Assembly (NCBI RefSeq): GCF_001905465.1
Contig: NZ_LISX01000018.1
Location: 10,334-74,333 of the forward strand
From: Kitasatospora sp. CB01950
GTDB lineage: Bacteria; Actinomycetota; Actinomycetes; Streptomycetales; Streptomycetaceae
Direction: 5' to 3'
DNA: 64,000 nucleotides
Under the pieces are notes generated by a model. The model saw only the letters and a program-made list of their open reading frames with translations. It searched no databases and was not told the DNA's origin. Shown here in pieces: positions 27,067-36,137 of this stretch. A program made the position numbers and the translations under genes. Every line of letters begins with the position of its first letter. Position 1 is the stretch's first letter.

Positions 27067-27669
27067 TCAGGATGTCCCGGATGCCTGCTCTGCGAGCACC
27101 GGCCGGATCATGGAGTCGATGTCGTCGGAGGTCCTGGCGCCGAAGACGCGGGCGGCCATCCTGCCGTCCCGGTCGATCACCATGGTGGTGGGGATCGTCT
27201 GCGGGTTGAGGTTGCCCTTGGGGAACCTGAGGATCTGGGTGCCGTCAGGGTCGTAGATGCTGGGGAAGGTCACGCCCTTGTTCTTCTCGAAGGCGACGGC
27301 GTTGGCCGGGTCGTTGTCCCTGGTGTTGATCCCGAGAAACTGCACGCCGTGGTCCTGGTACTTCTCCCACAGCTCCTGCAGGCCTGGTGCCTCGGTGCGG
27401 CAGGCGCTGCACCAGGAGCCCCAGAGGTTCAGGACGACTACCTTGCCCCGGTAGTCGGACAGCTTGACCTGCCCGCCCTCCAGCGTGGTACCGGAGATGT
27501 CCGGCGCCTCCTCCCGGTGGCCCGGGGCGGCGGTGGCGAGCCCGCCCTTGACGCTGACCAGGCCGGCGCCGTCGCCGGTCGAGGAGCCGGACGAACAGCC
27601 GGTCAGGGTCAGCACGAGGAGGGCGGCCATTGCCGCAAGCAGGGCGTGAGAACGCTTTGTGCCAGACAT
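27067..27669 (-). CDS. TlpA/ResA-like thioredoxin lipoprotein
   Basis: 200 residues. Lipoprotein signal with lipobox LTGC (C25), then a TlpA-type thioredoxin domain: EAPDISGTTLEGGQVKLSDY, VVVLNLWGSWCSACRTEAPG with CSAC (C87, C90), and TIPTTMVIDRDGR containing the cis-Pro. It should be anchored outside the membrane and reduce or oxidise disulfides, for example in cytochrome maturation. No ccd or resB gene is next to it here, which is unusual for this family. Start ATG 27669 begins the signal peptide. Confidence 0.9.
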   Translation of the reverse strand: MSGTKRSHALLAAMAALLVLTLTGCSSGSSTGDGAGLVSVKGGLATAAPGHREEAPDISGTTLEGGQVKLSDYRGKVVVLNLWGSWCSACRTEAPGLQELWEKYQDHGVQFLGINTRDNDPANAVAFEKNKGVTFPSIYDPDGTQILRFPKGNLNPQTIPTTMVIDRDGRMAARVFGARTSDDIDSMIRPVLAEQASGTS

Positions 27670-28043
27670 GGTAAGAGCATCGCATGGGGGTAGGGGACGG
27701 GTTTGAAGGAGGGCGCGGAACAGAGGATTCCGGTCGGTTGCTGAAGGCAGGTCGGCGGAACCGAAGCTCCTCGGCTCGACAGGCCGGTCGCCCGTAGGTC
27801 GTTTTTGGTCGGGAATGCGGTCGGGACGGTGCGCAGGCGCGGCCTTCCGCTGCGGCGGCCACGGGAATGTGCTTTCCATGATCGCTCGAAAGGCCGCGCC
27901 CGCCCCTGCCCGGACCCGGTCGGCAGAATAAGAATCCGCACCGACGGGCCGAGCCGGAGCCAAGGAATTCCGGAGGAAGATGCCGGCCTCGGCTGTCACT
28001 CATTCATCCGCGTCGGAGGTGTTCCGCTCTCCTTGCCGGCAGG
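27670..28043. other. Gene-free gap
   Basis: About 370 bases between the lipoprotein start and the secreted protein's stop. A GGAGGAAG followed by ATG at 27979 would open only a 28-residue frame that overlaps the neighbour and has no recognisable feature. Otherwise nothing seen. Confidence 0.4.
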
Positions 28044-28451
28044 CTAGTTGTACTCGTTGGGGCTGATGATCTCGGCGGTGTAGTTCCCGTTCACAACGGC
28101 GTAGATCCCGGTGAAGTAGGTGCCGCCTCCGGAGACGGGGCCGCCGTTGATGTGGCCGGAGGTGCAGCTGCCCGTGCGCGTGCTGACGACGCTGCCGTTC
28201 TTGATCAGGTCCACGTAGATGGTGCAGTTGCTCGCGCTTCCCGAGATGTAGCCGTCCGGGAAGACGGTGCCGCTGCTGGCGGAGATGCAGGAGTTGATCG
28301 ACAGGCCGTACCCGACGGAGGTGTAGCCGGTGCAGCCGCCCCCGCTGGACATGACGCCGGCGGAGGCCGAGCTCATCCCGAAGCCGCCGGCCAGCGCGGC
28401 CGCCGCACCCACGATGGCCACGCGACGGGCAGTGCGCGATTTGATGATCAT
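28044..28451 (-). CDS. Small secreted Gly/Ser-rich protein
   Basis: 135 residues. A clear Sec signal (RTARRVAIVGAAAALAGGFGMSSASA) precedes a Gly/Ser/Thr/Tyr-rich mature part with four cysteines in GGGCTGY, NSCISA, SNCTIY and GSCTSG, likely two disulfides. I do not recognise the family; it looks like a small extracellular beta-rich protein. ATG 28451 has GGGAGG 8 bases upstream. Codon use and GC content are lower than the neighbours, and the upstream region is AT-rich for this genome. Confidence 0.82.
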   Translation of the reverse strand: MIIKSRTARRVAIVGAAAALAGGFGMSSASAGVMSSGGGCTGYTSVGYGLSINSCISASSGTVFPDGYISGSASNCTIYVDLIKNGSVVSTRTGSCTSGHINGGPVSGGGTYFTGIYAVVNGNYTAEIISPNEYN

Positions 28452-28539
28452 GAAGATTCCCTCCCGATTACCGATTCGTGGCGCCCGTAAAGAGCGCCGC
28501 CCTGGCTTCATGAGCATGTCATTGGTAATTGCCTTCATT

Positions 28540-28870
28540 TGACTGGAGTCCGCCAAAAGTGATGCATGCCACATGGCAAAGCGCAGGAAATCGTCCACCT
28601 TCCGTGAAGTGCCTTAAATAAAGCAAATGCCCCAAGGCGGCCCAAATTCGATAAACTCGCAAAGTGGAAATTTGCAGTCAAAGGGGCTGGGGATTTTTGG
28701 CCGGTTGGAACCGGTCCCTGGCCGTGTCTGTGCAACTGGCGAATGTCTGCCGGTCAATGCAAATGGTGCCGAAATGGGCGAGATGTGAACGAGATGCGGG
28801 GAGTGGTGGTCGTGAAACCACCGGCTCAAACGATCGAATATGAGCCACCGTCATCGACGGTCTGCACGCC
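28540..28870. other. AT-rich island upstream of the secreted-protein gene
   Basis: Roughly 330 bases at about half GC, with words such as AATAAAGCAAATG and GGAAATTTGCAG, much lower than the surrounding DNA. It holds no supported gene and probably contains the promoter of the 28044-28451 gene. From 28870 to 29470 GC-rich sequence resumes with only short frames. Confidence 0.6.
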
Positions 28871-28969
28871 GTCCGCACTCCGAACGAAATATTGCCTGCG
28901 CCACGTCGGTCGCACCCGCCCCGTCCACGCGGCCTGCGCCGGCAAGCCCTCTCCCGTCCCGGCCTCCGT

Positions 28970-29290
28970 CCGCAACCCCGTCACCTGCACCGCTCCGCCC
29001 ACGACACCAAGAACTGCGCCTGCGCCTGCGGCTGCGGCGAGACCGCCACCGACGAGTGGTTCGTCCCCGACCGCGACCGGAAGTCCCTCCGCGAACGCGT
29101 CGCCCGGATCGGCGCGGTCTACGAGTTCGGCCAGTGGTTCGACCGCACCCGCCCCCGGCACTCCGGCCGGCCGCCCCGGCCGGACAGCCGCACCCCCGGG
29201 TGCGCGTCCATGGATTCGGCGGCCACCGACGAGGCGCGCCTCTACCGCCCGATCGGCTTCCGGACCTCCGCCCGACCGCCGAAGCCGAAG
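28970..29290 (+). other. Possible remnant frame with Cys-rich start
   Basis: One frame reads NCACACGCGETATDEWFVPD then SLRERVARIGAVYEFGQWFD. The stretch has coding-like composition and a CxCxCGC cluster but no start site, and it runs into low-complexity sequence. It may be the front of the plasmid-type pseudogene that follows, or a separate remnant. Family not recognised. Confidence 0.25.
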
Positions 29291-29469
29291 CCGCGGCCTG
29301 AAAGGGGGCGTCGGCCGGCCGAGGGCGGTGTCGCGCCGACCGGCGGGCCGTCGGATCGAGTCGTGGCCGCGAGCCATCCACGCGCCTGCGATGCTCCCGA
29401 GCTGCGCCAGGACCCGGCCCGCCGGGCGGACGAGAACGTGCTTCGTGACGATCGCGGCACAGGGGCCGT

Positions 29470-30160
29470 GCTGATGCGCGGGTTCACCGACCCCGCTCGG
29501 TGCAGCCGGCCGTCCGCGGCGCCGAGCTGTACTTCGTCAACGACGACATGACCCGGCCGGCCCGCACCGTGGGCGAGGGCCTGCCGGTCTGCGCCTTCGA
29601 CGCGGACGACCTGCCGGACCCGATCGGCCTCCTGCTGTGGTCCGACGGCCCGAGCGCACACCGCCACCCTCGGCCGCCCCCGGGGCGGTGACGCGGTCCC
29701 GGATCGCGACGACCTTGCGAGTGCTGGTCCTGGACGACGCCGGCCCCTGCCGGCAGGCACCGGAGGAAGCGGGCCGGCAGGTCCACCCGGCCTGGGCCCG
29801 CCACGTGACCGGCACGCTCGCGGGGGACCTGGCCGTCCCCTTCGGCGCGATCATCCCGCTCGGCGTCGAGACCGACCGGGACCGGGACCGGGTCCGGGTC
29901 CGGCACGCCCGGTCCCCGGACGCCGACGGCGACCCGGCCCCGGACCGCTACGGCCCGGGCGACAAGGGGATCACCGCCATCACCGACGACCGGCTGCGCG
30001 TGCTGCGAACCCTGTTCGGCACCCTGCTGCTGATCCGCCGGCCCGCCGACGAGCGCCGCACCCTGCGGCAGGCCGAGGCCGTCCGGCCCGACCCGGCCGC
30101 CCGCAAGCGCCTGCGCCGAGCAGGCACCGAGCGCCCGGACACGGCGGTGCGGTACATCAG
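29470..30160 (+). pseudogene. Actinobacterial plasmid/phage-type hypothetical protein, frameshifted
   Basis: AVRGAELYFVNDDMTRPART and LPDPIGLLLWSDG (about 29505-29655) match, from memory, a common Streptomyces mobile-element protein of unknown function. The rest continues in a different frame from about 29690: WARHVTGTLAGDLAVPFGAI and VLRTLFGTLLLIRRPADERR, ending AARKRLRRAGTERPDTAVRY. At least one frameshift separates the halves, and the beginning is also out of frame. No ribosome site. A decayed copy. Confidence 0.55.
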
Positions 30161-30164
30161 GCGC

Positions 30165-30446
30165 CTACCCCCGGTGTCCGCCCGCCGGGGCGGGCAGTCC
30201 GGCAGCCGCTGCCGCGGCGGACCGGCCGCTCCTGCGGCGCCCGGTCAGCGCGGCGTTGGCCCTCAGCAGCGCGGGCACCAGTCCGTAGACGGCGGCGGGA
30301 ACCAGGATCCCGGTCAGGACCAGGGTCCGGAGATAGACGGGCAGCGGCGCGAGCACCGGCCCGAGCAGGACGGACAGCACGGTGATGCCGGGATAGATCG
30401 CCAACCAGGTGATCAAGGCCCGCCGGTGCACGGACGGGGGATTCAT
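30165..30446 (-). CDS. Small integral membrane protein
   Basis: 93 residues. A short basic start (MNPPSVHRRALITW) is followed by two to three hydrophobic segments: LAIYPGITVLSVLLGPVL, YLRTLVLTGILVPAAVYGLV, and ends in an Arg/Ala-rich tail. ATG 30446 has GAGGAG 6 bases upstream, which decides the start. The family resembles small two-helix proteins often found beside monooxygenases, but no partner is seen here. Function unknown. Confidence 0.78.
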   Translation of the reverse strand: MNPPSVHRRALITWLAIYPGITVLSVLLGPVLAPLPVYLRTLVLTGILVPAAVYGLVPALLRANAALTGRRRSGRSAAAAAAGLPAPAGGHRG

Positions 30447-31345
30447 GGCCGCTCCTCGAAGACCGGGGAAGCCCGGGCGGGCTTTCGGACCCCTGTGCCA
30501 GCGACGATGCGGCAGACCGGCCCCGACAGGCAAAGTCCGTTGCTGCTTCGGCAAAACGGGAATCACGGACGGCGCCGCCGGCCGCCCCGGACTCCATGGC
30601 CCCCCCGGCCGCGGGAACCGCGCCGACGGCACAGTGCGACCCCCGCCGCCGTCGCCGAGGCCGCGGCAACTCACCCGGCACCCTCTCCCGCCCGGAGTCC
30701 GGCGAACGGCGTCCCACTCCGGGCATGCCGCCGTCGCCGGCGCACGGCCGGCCCCGTCGGGGGGAAACGGAAACCGCAGGCATCCCGGCGGGCCCGGGCC
30801 GGGCGGGGAAACCCCGCCCGCCTCATCGCCCTGGAGCGCGCCGGCCTCCCCACCCTCACCGACGACGACCACCGGGCCGCCCGCGACCTCACCCGCACTC
30901 TCGACCCGCCACGCTGCGCCGGGTCGCGGCCCGGCTGGAGCGCACCCGCACCGGCCGCCCTCGCCCTGCGCCCCGCCGGAGCCGGGCGGACCCGTCCGGC
31001 CGGTCGTGCGCCGCGGGTTCCGACTGCGGCGCCCCGGTGCCCCGGTGCCCCGGGGTGACGGTCGCCGTGATGGTGGCCGACGCCTTCTGCTTCCGTGGTC
31101 CGATGCTGTCCGGGCCGGCCGGGGTGTGGTCCTGCGCGCCTGTCCGGGGCACCGGCCGGCGTCCCGTCCGGGTCCGCCCCTGCGCCGGCCTGCGGCCCGC
31201 GGCCTGCTCCTGCGCCGGTCCTGGGCGTCGAAGCTCCGGTCGGACACGTCGCCTTGTTCTTCCGGGGCTTCGGGCTGCCGCCGGGTGCCCGTGCGGTCGG
31301 GCGGCGCGCTCGCACGGGTCACCGGATGCTGCGGCACCGCGGGGG
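30447..31345. other. Mostly gene-free stretch
   Basis: About 900 bases. A plus-strand frame near 30815-30900 reads LIALERAGLPTLTDDDHRAA and continues, after a frame change, as DPATLRRVAARLERTRTG, which could be a remnant of a small hypothetical protein. Nothing else is supported. Confidence 0.4.
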
Positions 31346-31930
31346 TCAGCCGGCGGTGCTCCAGCTGTGGGCGACGTCGATGACGAGCCGGTCGTCGAGT
31401 TGGAAGACCTCGAACGGCAGGCGTGCCCGGACGCCGAGGCCGAACCGGGTCTCGCCCTCCATGCTGCCGGCGAAGCGGGCGTCCACGAAGGTGCGGTGGC
31501 CGGCGAGGTCGACGCCCGGGAGCGGGTCGCCCGAGCGGGCCGGGTAGACCACCTGCCAGGTGGCGGGGTCGTAGGAGCTCGCGCCGACGACGATCTCCAG
31601 GACGGCGCCGCCGCCCACCGGGATCGGCCTGCCGGAACCGGCCTGGTAGACGGTGTTGCCGCTCGTGTAGTGCACCCGGTAGGCGAGCGGGTTGGCCGGC
31701 GAGGTGCCCGGGACGTCGATCACCAGGCGGTCGAAGCACTCGTGGGCGCCGGTGCGGACGTTCGTCAGCGCCTGCGGCTGGTACGGGACGGTCCGGTCCT
31801 GCCGGTCGAGGCTGCCCCACACGGTCGAGCAGTCGGTGGTGGCGGTGACGGCCGAGGCCGTCGGGACCGCGGTCGCCGCCACCCCCGCGGCGAGCGTCAC
31901 GGCAGCCAGCGCGGTGGTCCACCGTCGCAT
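31346..31930 (-). CDS. Secreted AMIN-like domain protein
   Basis: 194 residues. Sec signal (MRRWTTALAAVTLAAGVAATAVPTASA, residues 1-27), then AHECFDRLVIDVPGTSPANP and YRVHYTSGN, and a repeated half: VFQLDDRLVIDVAHSW. The paired FDRLVIDV / DDRLVIDVAH strands are the hallmark of the actinobacterial AMIN-like domain, thought to act at the cell wall. Two cysteines in the mature part. ATG 31930 has GGAAGGGGG upstream. Enzymatic role unknown. Confidence 0.85.
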   Translation of the reverse strand: MRRWTTALAAVTLAAGVAATAVPTASAVTATTDCSTVWGSLDRQDRTVPYQPQALTNVRTGAHECFDRLVIDVPGTSPANPLAYRVHYTSGNTVYQAGSGRPIPVGGGAVLEIVVGASSYDPATWQVVYPARSGDPLPGVDLAGHRTFVDARFAGSMEGETRFGLGVRARLPFEVFQLDDRLVIDVAHSWSTAG

Positions 31931-32219
31931 GTCGTTCCCCCTTCCGTGCCGGCCCCCATGGCCGGCCCGCAGTAACCCACGCGCCGGCGCGCGGAAAGGT
32001 CTCGGGCATGCGGGAACTGATCCTTTCCTCGCCGCCGGGCGGGCGCCCGGCGCCGAGCCGCGCGTGCGGGCCGCGCCGCCCGCCCGGCCGCCCCGGATCT
32101 TCCCCGGCGGCCGCGTCGGGCGGGGGTGCGGGGGCGGCCCGGCCCGCGGACCCGCATGCCGCCGGTGGGCGCAAGCGCCGGCTGCCGGTGTTCCCCCCGG
32201 CGCATCGAGGGGACGCGTG

Positions 32220-32453
32220 TCAGGAGGGCCCGGCGGGGTCGTGGCTGATCAGGTCTCCCGGCTGGCACTGGAGGGCGTCGCAGATCTTCGACAGGGTCGA
32301 GAAGCGGATGGCCTTGGCCCGTCCGTTCTTGAGCACGGACAGGTTGACGACGGTAATGCCCACCTGCGCCGCCAGCTCGGTGAGCGTCATGCCGCGCTCG
32401 GCGAGGAGCCGGTCGAGATGGATCCGGATCGCGTGGGGCTCCTCCTCGGGCAT
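32220..32453 (-). CDS. Small XRE-family regulator (YozG-like)
   Basis: 77 residues consisting almost only of a helix-turn-helix: IRIHLDRLLAERGMTLTELA, AQVGITVVNLSVLKNGRAKA and RFSTLSKICDALQCQPGDLI. This compact form is typically found next to a DUF2975 membrane protein. Its ATG overlaps the stop of that gene (TGATG), so the two are co-translated. It probably binds the inverted repeat at 33055-33083 and controls its own operon. Confidence 0.9.
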   Translation of the reverse strand: MPEEEPHAIRIHLDRLLAERGMTLTELAAQVGITVVNLSVLKNGRAKAIRFSTLSKICDALQCQPGDLISHDPAGPS

Positions 32454-33034
32454 CAGATGGTCCCTTCGAGGTCCTCTCGCATGCGCACGCCCTCGCGCAT
32501 GATGCTTCCCATGACCACGGCGGCGAGGCCGGCCAGGACCAGCCCCAGCGGCCCGGACACCGTCGGCCCGGAACCCGCGAGCGGCGCCATGCTCCCGACG
32601 AGCCAGGACTGCGACCAGCCGGCGACGAGACCGGTCAGCGGCGTGCCCAGGGCGACGAACCAGCCGAGGACGCGCAGCCGCCGCGCGGCCGCGTCGGTGA
32701 ACGGCCCCAGCAGCAGGACGGCCTTGAGCAACCGGGAGAAGAGCAACAGCGCGAGGGAGCCGAACAGCAGCCAGGGGAGGCCGGCCCCGAGGTCGGCGGC
32801 ACGCTGGCCCGCGGAGGGGGCGGCCTGGCACAGGCGCGCGGTACTGCTGGACGCCTCCACGCCCCCGCCGAGCGGCAGGCCGTCCAGTGAGGCGTTGGCC
32901 CAGAAGCCCGTCCTCACGCACACCGCGCCGTCGTCGAGCAGGTGTGTGACCGCCGTGCCGACGAAGGCGAGCCCGCCCAGCACCGCCAGCACGAAGGTCG
33001 CCGAGGCCAGGGTCCTCGTGAGTCGTGTGTCCAC
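32453..33034 (-). CDS. DUF2975 membrane protein
   Basis: 193 residues with four membrane helices: TLASATFVLAVLGGLAFVGT, LPWLLFGSLALLLFSRLLKA, VLGWFVALGTPLTGLVAGW and GPLGLVLAGLAAVVMGSIM, and a final REGVRMREDLEGTI tail that is characteristic of DUF2975. In many bacteria these are encoded with a small XRE regulator, as here. The function may be signal sensing at the membrane but is unproven. GTG 33034 has AGGGGG 6 bases upstream. Confidence 0.88.
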   Translation of the reverse strand: MDTRLTRTLASATFVLAVLGGLAFVGTAVTHLLDDGAVCVRTGFWANASLDGLPLGGGVEASSSTARLCQAAPSAGQRAADLGAGLPWLLFGSLALLLFSRLLKAVLLLGPFTDAAARRLRVLGWFVALGTPLTGLVAGWSQSWLVGSMAPLAGSGPTVSGPLGLVLAGLAAVVMGSIMREGVRMREDLEGTI

Positions 33035-33054
33035 TGCATCCCCCTATCGTTTTT

Positions 33055-33083
33055 CGATATGCCTCAGGGTAGGGGGCATATCG
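33055..33083. promoter_or_regulatory. 9-bp inverted repeat before the DUF2975/XRE operon
   Basis: CGATATGCC (33055-33063) and GGCATATCG (33075-33083) are perfect complements with an 11-base spacer, in the AT-rich promoter region 20 bases upstream of the operon's GTG. Probable autoregulatory site for the XRE protein. Confidence 0.6.
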
Positions 33084-33334
33084 ATATTCGACAAGTCCGA
33101 GGGCGAGGCCGCCCGACGCCCCGCCGACACGGGAACCCGCCCGCCTGCCACGGCTCCGCCCGCCCCGCCGCCCCGGCCGGTCCACGTCCGACCCCGGCGG
33201 GCCCGCACTCGAAACGGGCCGCGAACCGCCGCCGGACGGCTGCGCTTCGCCTTCGTCGGCGCCGACCACCGCGAGGACCGCTTCCTCTGGGAGTGTTCAT
33301 AGCTCGTGGACCTGTGGAAACGGGAGGAACCGGC

Positions 33335-33682
33335 GTGAGCATCGATGAATCCGCACGCCTGGAGGGCCTCCTCGGCGATCCCGGGCGAGTACCCGGCCGT
33401 ATCCCCTGGGAGGAGTCGGCCGGGAGGATCGGCCTGGAGCTCCCGGCGGACTACCGACGCCTGGTCGACGTCTACGGGTCGATCCAGTTCGGGGGCGACC
33501 TCTCGATCTGGGTTCCCTCGGGCCGAACCGCCCACCCGGGCTACCCGAACGGGTTCGAGGGCTTCGTCCACGACACCGCGGAGGTCGCCGAGGAGCTGGA
33601 ACTCGCCTACGAGGACGACCCGGACGAGATCCCCCACCCCGTCCACCCGAGTGATCGACGGCGAGTACGCGATGGCCGGTGA
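33335..33682 (+). CDS. SUKH-family protein, apparently shortened
   Basis: 115 residues. EESAGRIGLELPADYRRLVDVYGSIQFG is the SUKH core, followed by LSIWVPSGR and EVAEELELAYEDDPDEIPHP, which in full-length relatives is followed by a YPVHPEPGG-like loop and 60-80 more residues. Here PHPVHPS is followed by DRRRVRDGR and a stop, suggesting a frame change near 33645. GTG 33335 has GGGAGGAA upstream. An immunity-type role is possible; no toxin is adjacent. Confidence 0.65.
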   Translation: MSIDESARLEGLLGDPGRVPGRIPWEESAGRIGLELPADYRRLVDVYGSIQFGGDLSIWVPSGRTAHPGYPNGFEGFVHDTAEVAEELELAYEDDPDEIPHPVHPSDRRRVRDGR

Positions 33683-34402
33683 ACTGCTCGCCGCCCCGGC
33701 GGCCCTGCCCTGGACCCCGCACCCGGATCGTCCCTGGGCGGAGTGACCCCGCGGGCCGCGGGCCGACGAACGCCGGAGGGCCGGTACGGCGTTCCGTACC
33801 GGCCCGCCGGGCTGTTCAGGGGCGGGTCAGGTCGGTCGAAGGGGATCCGCAGGACGCAGACGCTGCCCCGGGGCTGGGAGGCGCCGGCGGAGTCGGGCCG
33901 GATCCCACTCCTCCGCGCGGAGGTCATCGGGCCGTCCGCGACACCGTCCCGATACCTCCGCGCGGAGAATCGAGGGCCGTCGCGCCCGCCCCAGGTCCGG
34001 AGCCGGACCCGCTCGACCTGGTTCCGAGCGACCGTCGGGGCCCGGACCCACTGCCTACTCCGGCGCGCTGGCGGAGGTCGGCCCGGGCCGGGAGATCCGC
34101 GGCCGGTCCGCCCGGGACGGCCCGTGCCCGGTCGCCCGCGACGACCGGCTCGCCGGCCGGACCGAGGAGAACCGCGGCGGCGGCCGGCTCGCCTCCGTCG
34201 ACCTCGGCGCACCGCCCGTCCGCCTGGTCGATGCCCAGGACCGCCCTCGCCGGCCGCGACACGGCGGGGCGGCAGCTGGCCTCTCCGTGTGGAGGGGCGT
34301 GCGTTTCGGAGCGTGTCCCGCGAGAGGCGAGCCGTTGCTCGCCAGGATCGGGACAACCGGGCGCCGGCACTCCGTCGGTGTCGAGATTGTCGAGGAGGTC
34401 AC
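33683..34402. other. Gene-free stretch with two 12-bp palindromes
   Basis: About 720 bases with no supported gene. CTCCGCGCGGAG occurs at 33911-33922 and again at 33956-33967, 45 bases apart, each a perfect palindrome. Frames here are low-complexity; one near 34050-34250 (ALAEVGPGREIRGR) has no start and no recognised family. Confidence 0.45.
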
Positions 34403-34873
34403 ATGTCCTACCGCACGAAGGTGCGCGGCGCGGTGGTCGGAGCGTGCGCTGTGGCACTGCTGGCCGTCCCGGGCCTGCTGTCCGTTCCCGTGCAGGCCGA
34501 GGTCCGGGCAGTGCCCGGCGCCGTCGCCGAGACGCGGGTGGGGGCGGTGGAGAAGGTGACGGCGTTCTACGACCAGTACGTGGACGCGGTGAACGGCACG
34601 AATCCGAACATGGACCCGACCGAGGTCCGCAACGAGTTCCTCACCCCGGAACTCAACGCCCGGCTCGACGCGTGGGCGGAGGCGAACGACGCGGACCCGG
34701 TGTTCCGCGCGCAGAACGTCCCCCGGAGCCGGGACGTGCGCTACAAGGGCAGTGACGCGGAGAACGCCACGGTGATCGTGACCGAGCACTTCGGCGATTC
34801 GGCCATCGACGTCTGGTACCAGGCCCCGCTCGACGGCGGCCGGATCACCGACCTGACGGACGCACCGCAGTAG
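34403..34873 (+). CDS. Secreted NTF2-like/DUF3828-like protein
   Basis: 156 residues. Signal peptide KVRGAVVGACAVALLAVPGL with likely cleavage after VQA, then AVEKVTAFYDQYVDAVNGTN and NEFLTPELNARLDAWAEAND, and TVIVTEHFGDSAIDVWYQAP, which fit a cone-shaped NTF2-like (DUF3828-type) fold. ATG 34403 has GAGGAG 6 bases upstream. A strong hairpin follows the stop. Function unknown; probably an extracellular or wall-associated protein. Confidence 0.75.
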   Translation: MSYRTKVRGAVVGACAVALLAVPGLLSVPVQAEVRAVPGAVAETRVGAVEKVTAFYDQYVDAVNGTNPNMDPTEVRNEFLTPELNARLDAWAEANDADPVFRAQNVPRSRDVRYKGSDAENATVIVTEHFGDSAIDVWYQAPLDGGRITDLTDAPQ

Positions 34874-34892
34874 GCCCCGCATGTTCTCCGAC

Positions 34893-34928
34893 GGGTCGTC
34901 CCCGACCGCTCCTCGGCGGGGACGACCC
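34893..34928 (+). terminator. Strong hairpin terminator
   Basis: GGGTCGTCCCCG (34893-34904) and CGGGGACGACCC (34917-34928) are perfect 12-bp arms with a 12-base loop, 20 bases past the stop of the secreted-protein gene. Confidence 0.75.
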
Positions 34929-35077
34929 GCTTCATCGCGTGCCGGGCCCGGCCGGGTCGCCGTCGAGGGCGAGCCGCGCCGGGCGGTCGCGGCGTCCAGC
35001 GGGGCGCCCGGGTCGGCCCTCGCCGGTCGCCCGCTCCTGGCGGCGACGCGGGACGGTCCGGTCGGCGCGGCGGTGGG

Positions 35078-35872
35078 TCAGCGCCAGCTGTTGGCCGGCA
35101 GCTGCTCCAGGCGCCAGTCCGGGAAGAGCACGAACACCGAGATCAGGCGCGGCCTCAGCTCGGGGTTGAGCTCCTGCGCGATCTTCGCGGTGAGGCTCGC
35201 GCAGAGGTTGGCGCGGTTGAAGTTGACCACCGCGCCGTTGTAGAGACACGGGTTGTCGCAGGCGTCCAGGAACACGGAGACGTGCTTCGTCGGGTAGGCG
35301 CCCAGCTTGCCGGTGATGCCGGAGTAGAGGCTGTTCACCAGGTCGGCGGTGGTCTTCGTGCCACCGACCTTGAGGGTGTCGGCGACCTCGGTGCACAGGT
35401 CGTAGAACGCCCCGGCGTCCGCGCCCGGAACGGCCGGACACCTGCCCCGGATCGCGAAGTCCGGCTTGAGCGCGATCCCGTCGAACGGCCAGGGCAGGAA
35501 CTCGGTGTGGCCGTTCTGCCAGAGGGCCTTGGCGGCGATGAACTCCAGGGCGGCGGTGTAGCTCGGCAGCGGGAAGGCGCTCGGCAGCCGGAAACCGCCG
35601 TTCTGCAGGGTCGGCGCCGGCACGCCGGCGATCTTCATCGGGTCGACCAGCGCGTTGTTCATCGCGATCAGGAGGGTCTTGGCGTCGTCGACCGCGTCGT
35701 TCGGGTCCAGCAGGCTGGTCACGAACGAGTCGGCCATCCCGACCAGCGGCGGGTGACTCGCGAGGGCGCCCTTGAACAGGGAGTTGGTCGGCCCCAGCGC
35801 GCTGTTGCCGTTGCGGATCGACGCGATCTCGTGCTGCCACTCACCGGGCCACTGCGGGACGGCGGTCGTCAT
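35078..35872 (-). CDS. Hypothetical protein with coding-like composition
   Basis: 264 residues, family not recognised. It has a varied, folded-protein-like composition with clear hydrophobic patterning: SLFKGALASHPPLVGMADSF, TLLIAMNNALVDPMKIAGV, FYDLCTEVADTLKVGG, DACDNPCLYNGAVVNFNRAN and LISVFVLFPDWRLEQLPANS. Four cysteines, two in DACDNPC. No signal peptide or membrane segment. ATG 35872 is the best start, but the ribosome site is weak. It could be a self-contained enzyme or structural protein; I cannot name one. Confidence 0.6.
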   Translation of the reverse strand: MTTAVPQWPGEWQHEIASIRNGNSALGPTNSLFKGALASHPPLVGMADSFVTSLLDPNDAVDDAKTLLIAMNNALVDPMKIAGVPAPTLQNGGFRLPSAFPLPSYTAALEFIAAKALWQNGHTEFLPWPFDGIALKPDFAIRGRCPAVPGADAGAFYDLCTEVADTLKVGGTKTTADLVNSLYSGITGKLGAYPTKHVSVFLDACDNPCLYNGAVVNFNRANLCASLTAKIAQELNPELRPRLISVFVLFPDWRLEQLPANSWR

Positions 35873-36137
35873 GTGCACCAGCTCATCTCTGCTGTCGACG
35901 GGTACGGGCGCACCACGTCGGCACCCCCGCCGCGAGCCTCCCTCGCAAGCTGACGGTCCGTCAATCACTCGTTGTGCGTAGCTGTTCGGCGCTTCTCCCA
36001 GGTGTGGCGCGGCGGCAGCCCCGGGCGCGGTGGGCGGCTCGGGCGGCGGCGGCCTCCGGGCGGGAGCCGAGCACGATCCGTTCGCCTGCGGACCCCCGGA
36101 TGCTCTCCCGCCCGGCGCCCCGCGGGAACCGGACGGC

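Noticed and set aside
27979..28065. 28-residue frame with a good GGAGGAAG site
   Set aside because: Too short to judge, overlaps the end of the secreted-protein gene, and no homologue is recalled.
28040..28870. tRNA or small RNA gene in the AT-rich island
   Set aside because: No cloverleaf or conserved tRNA box found by eye.
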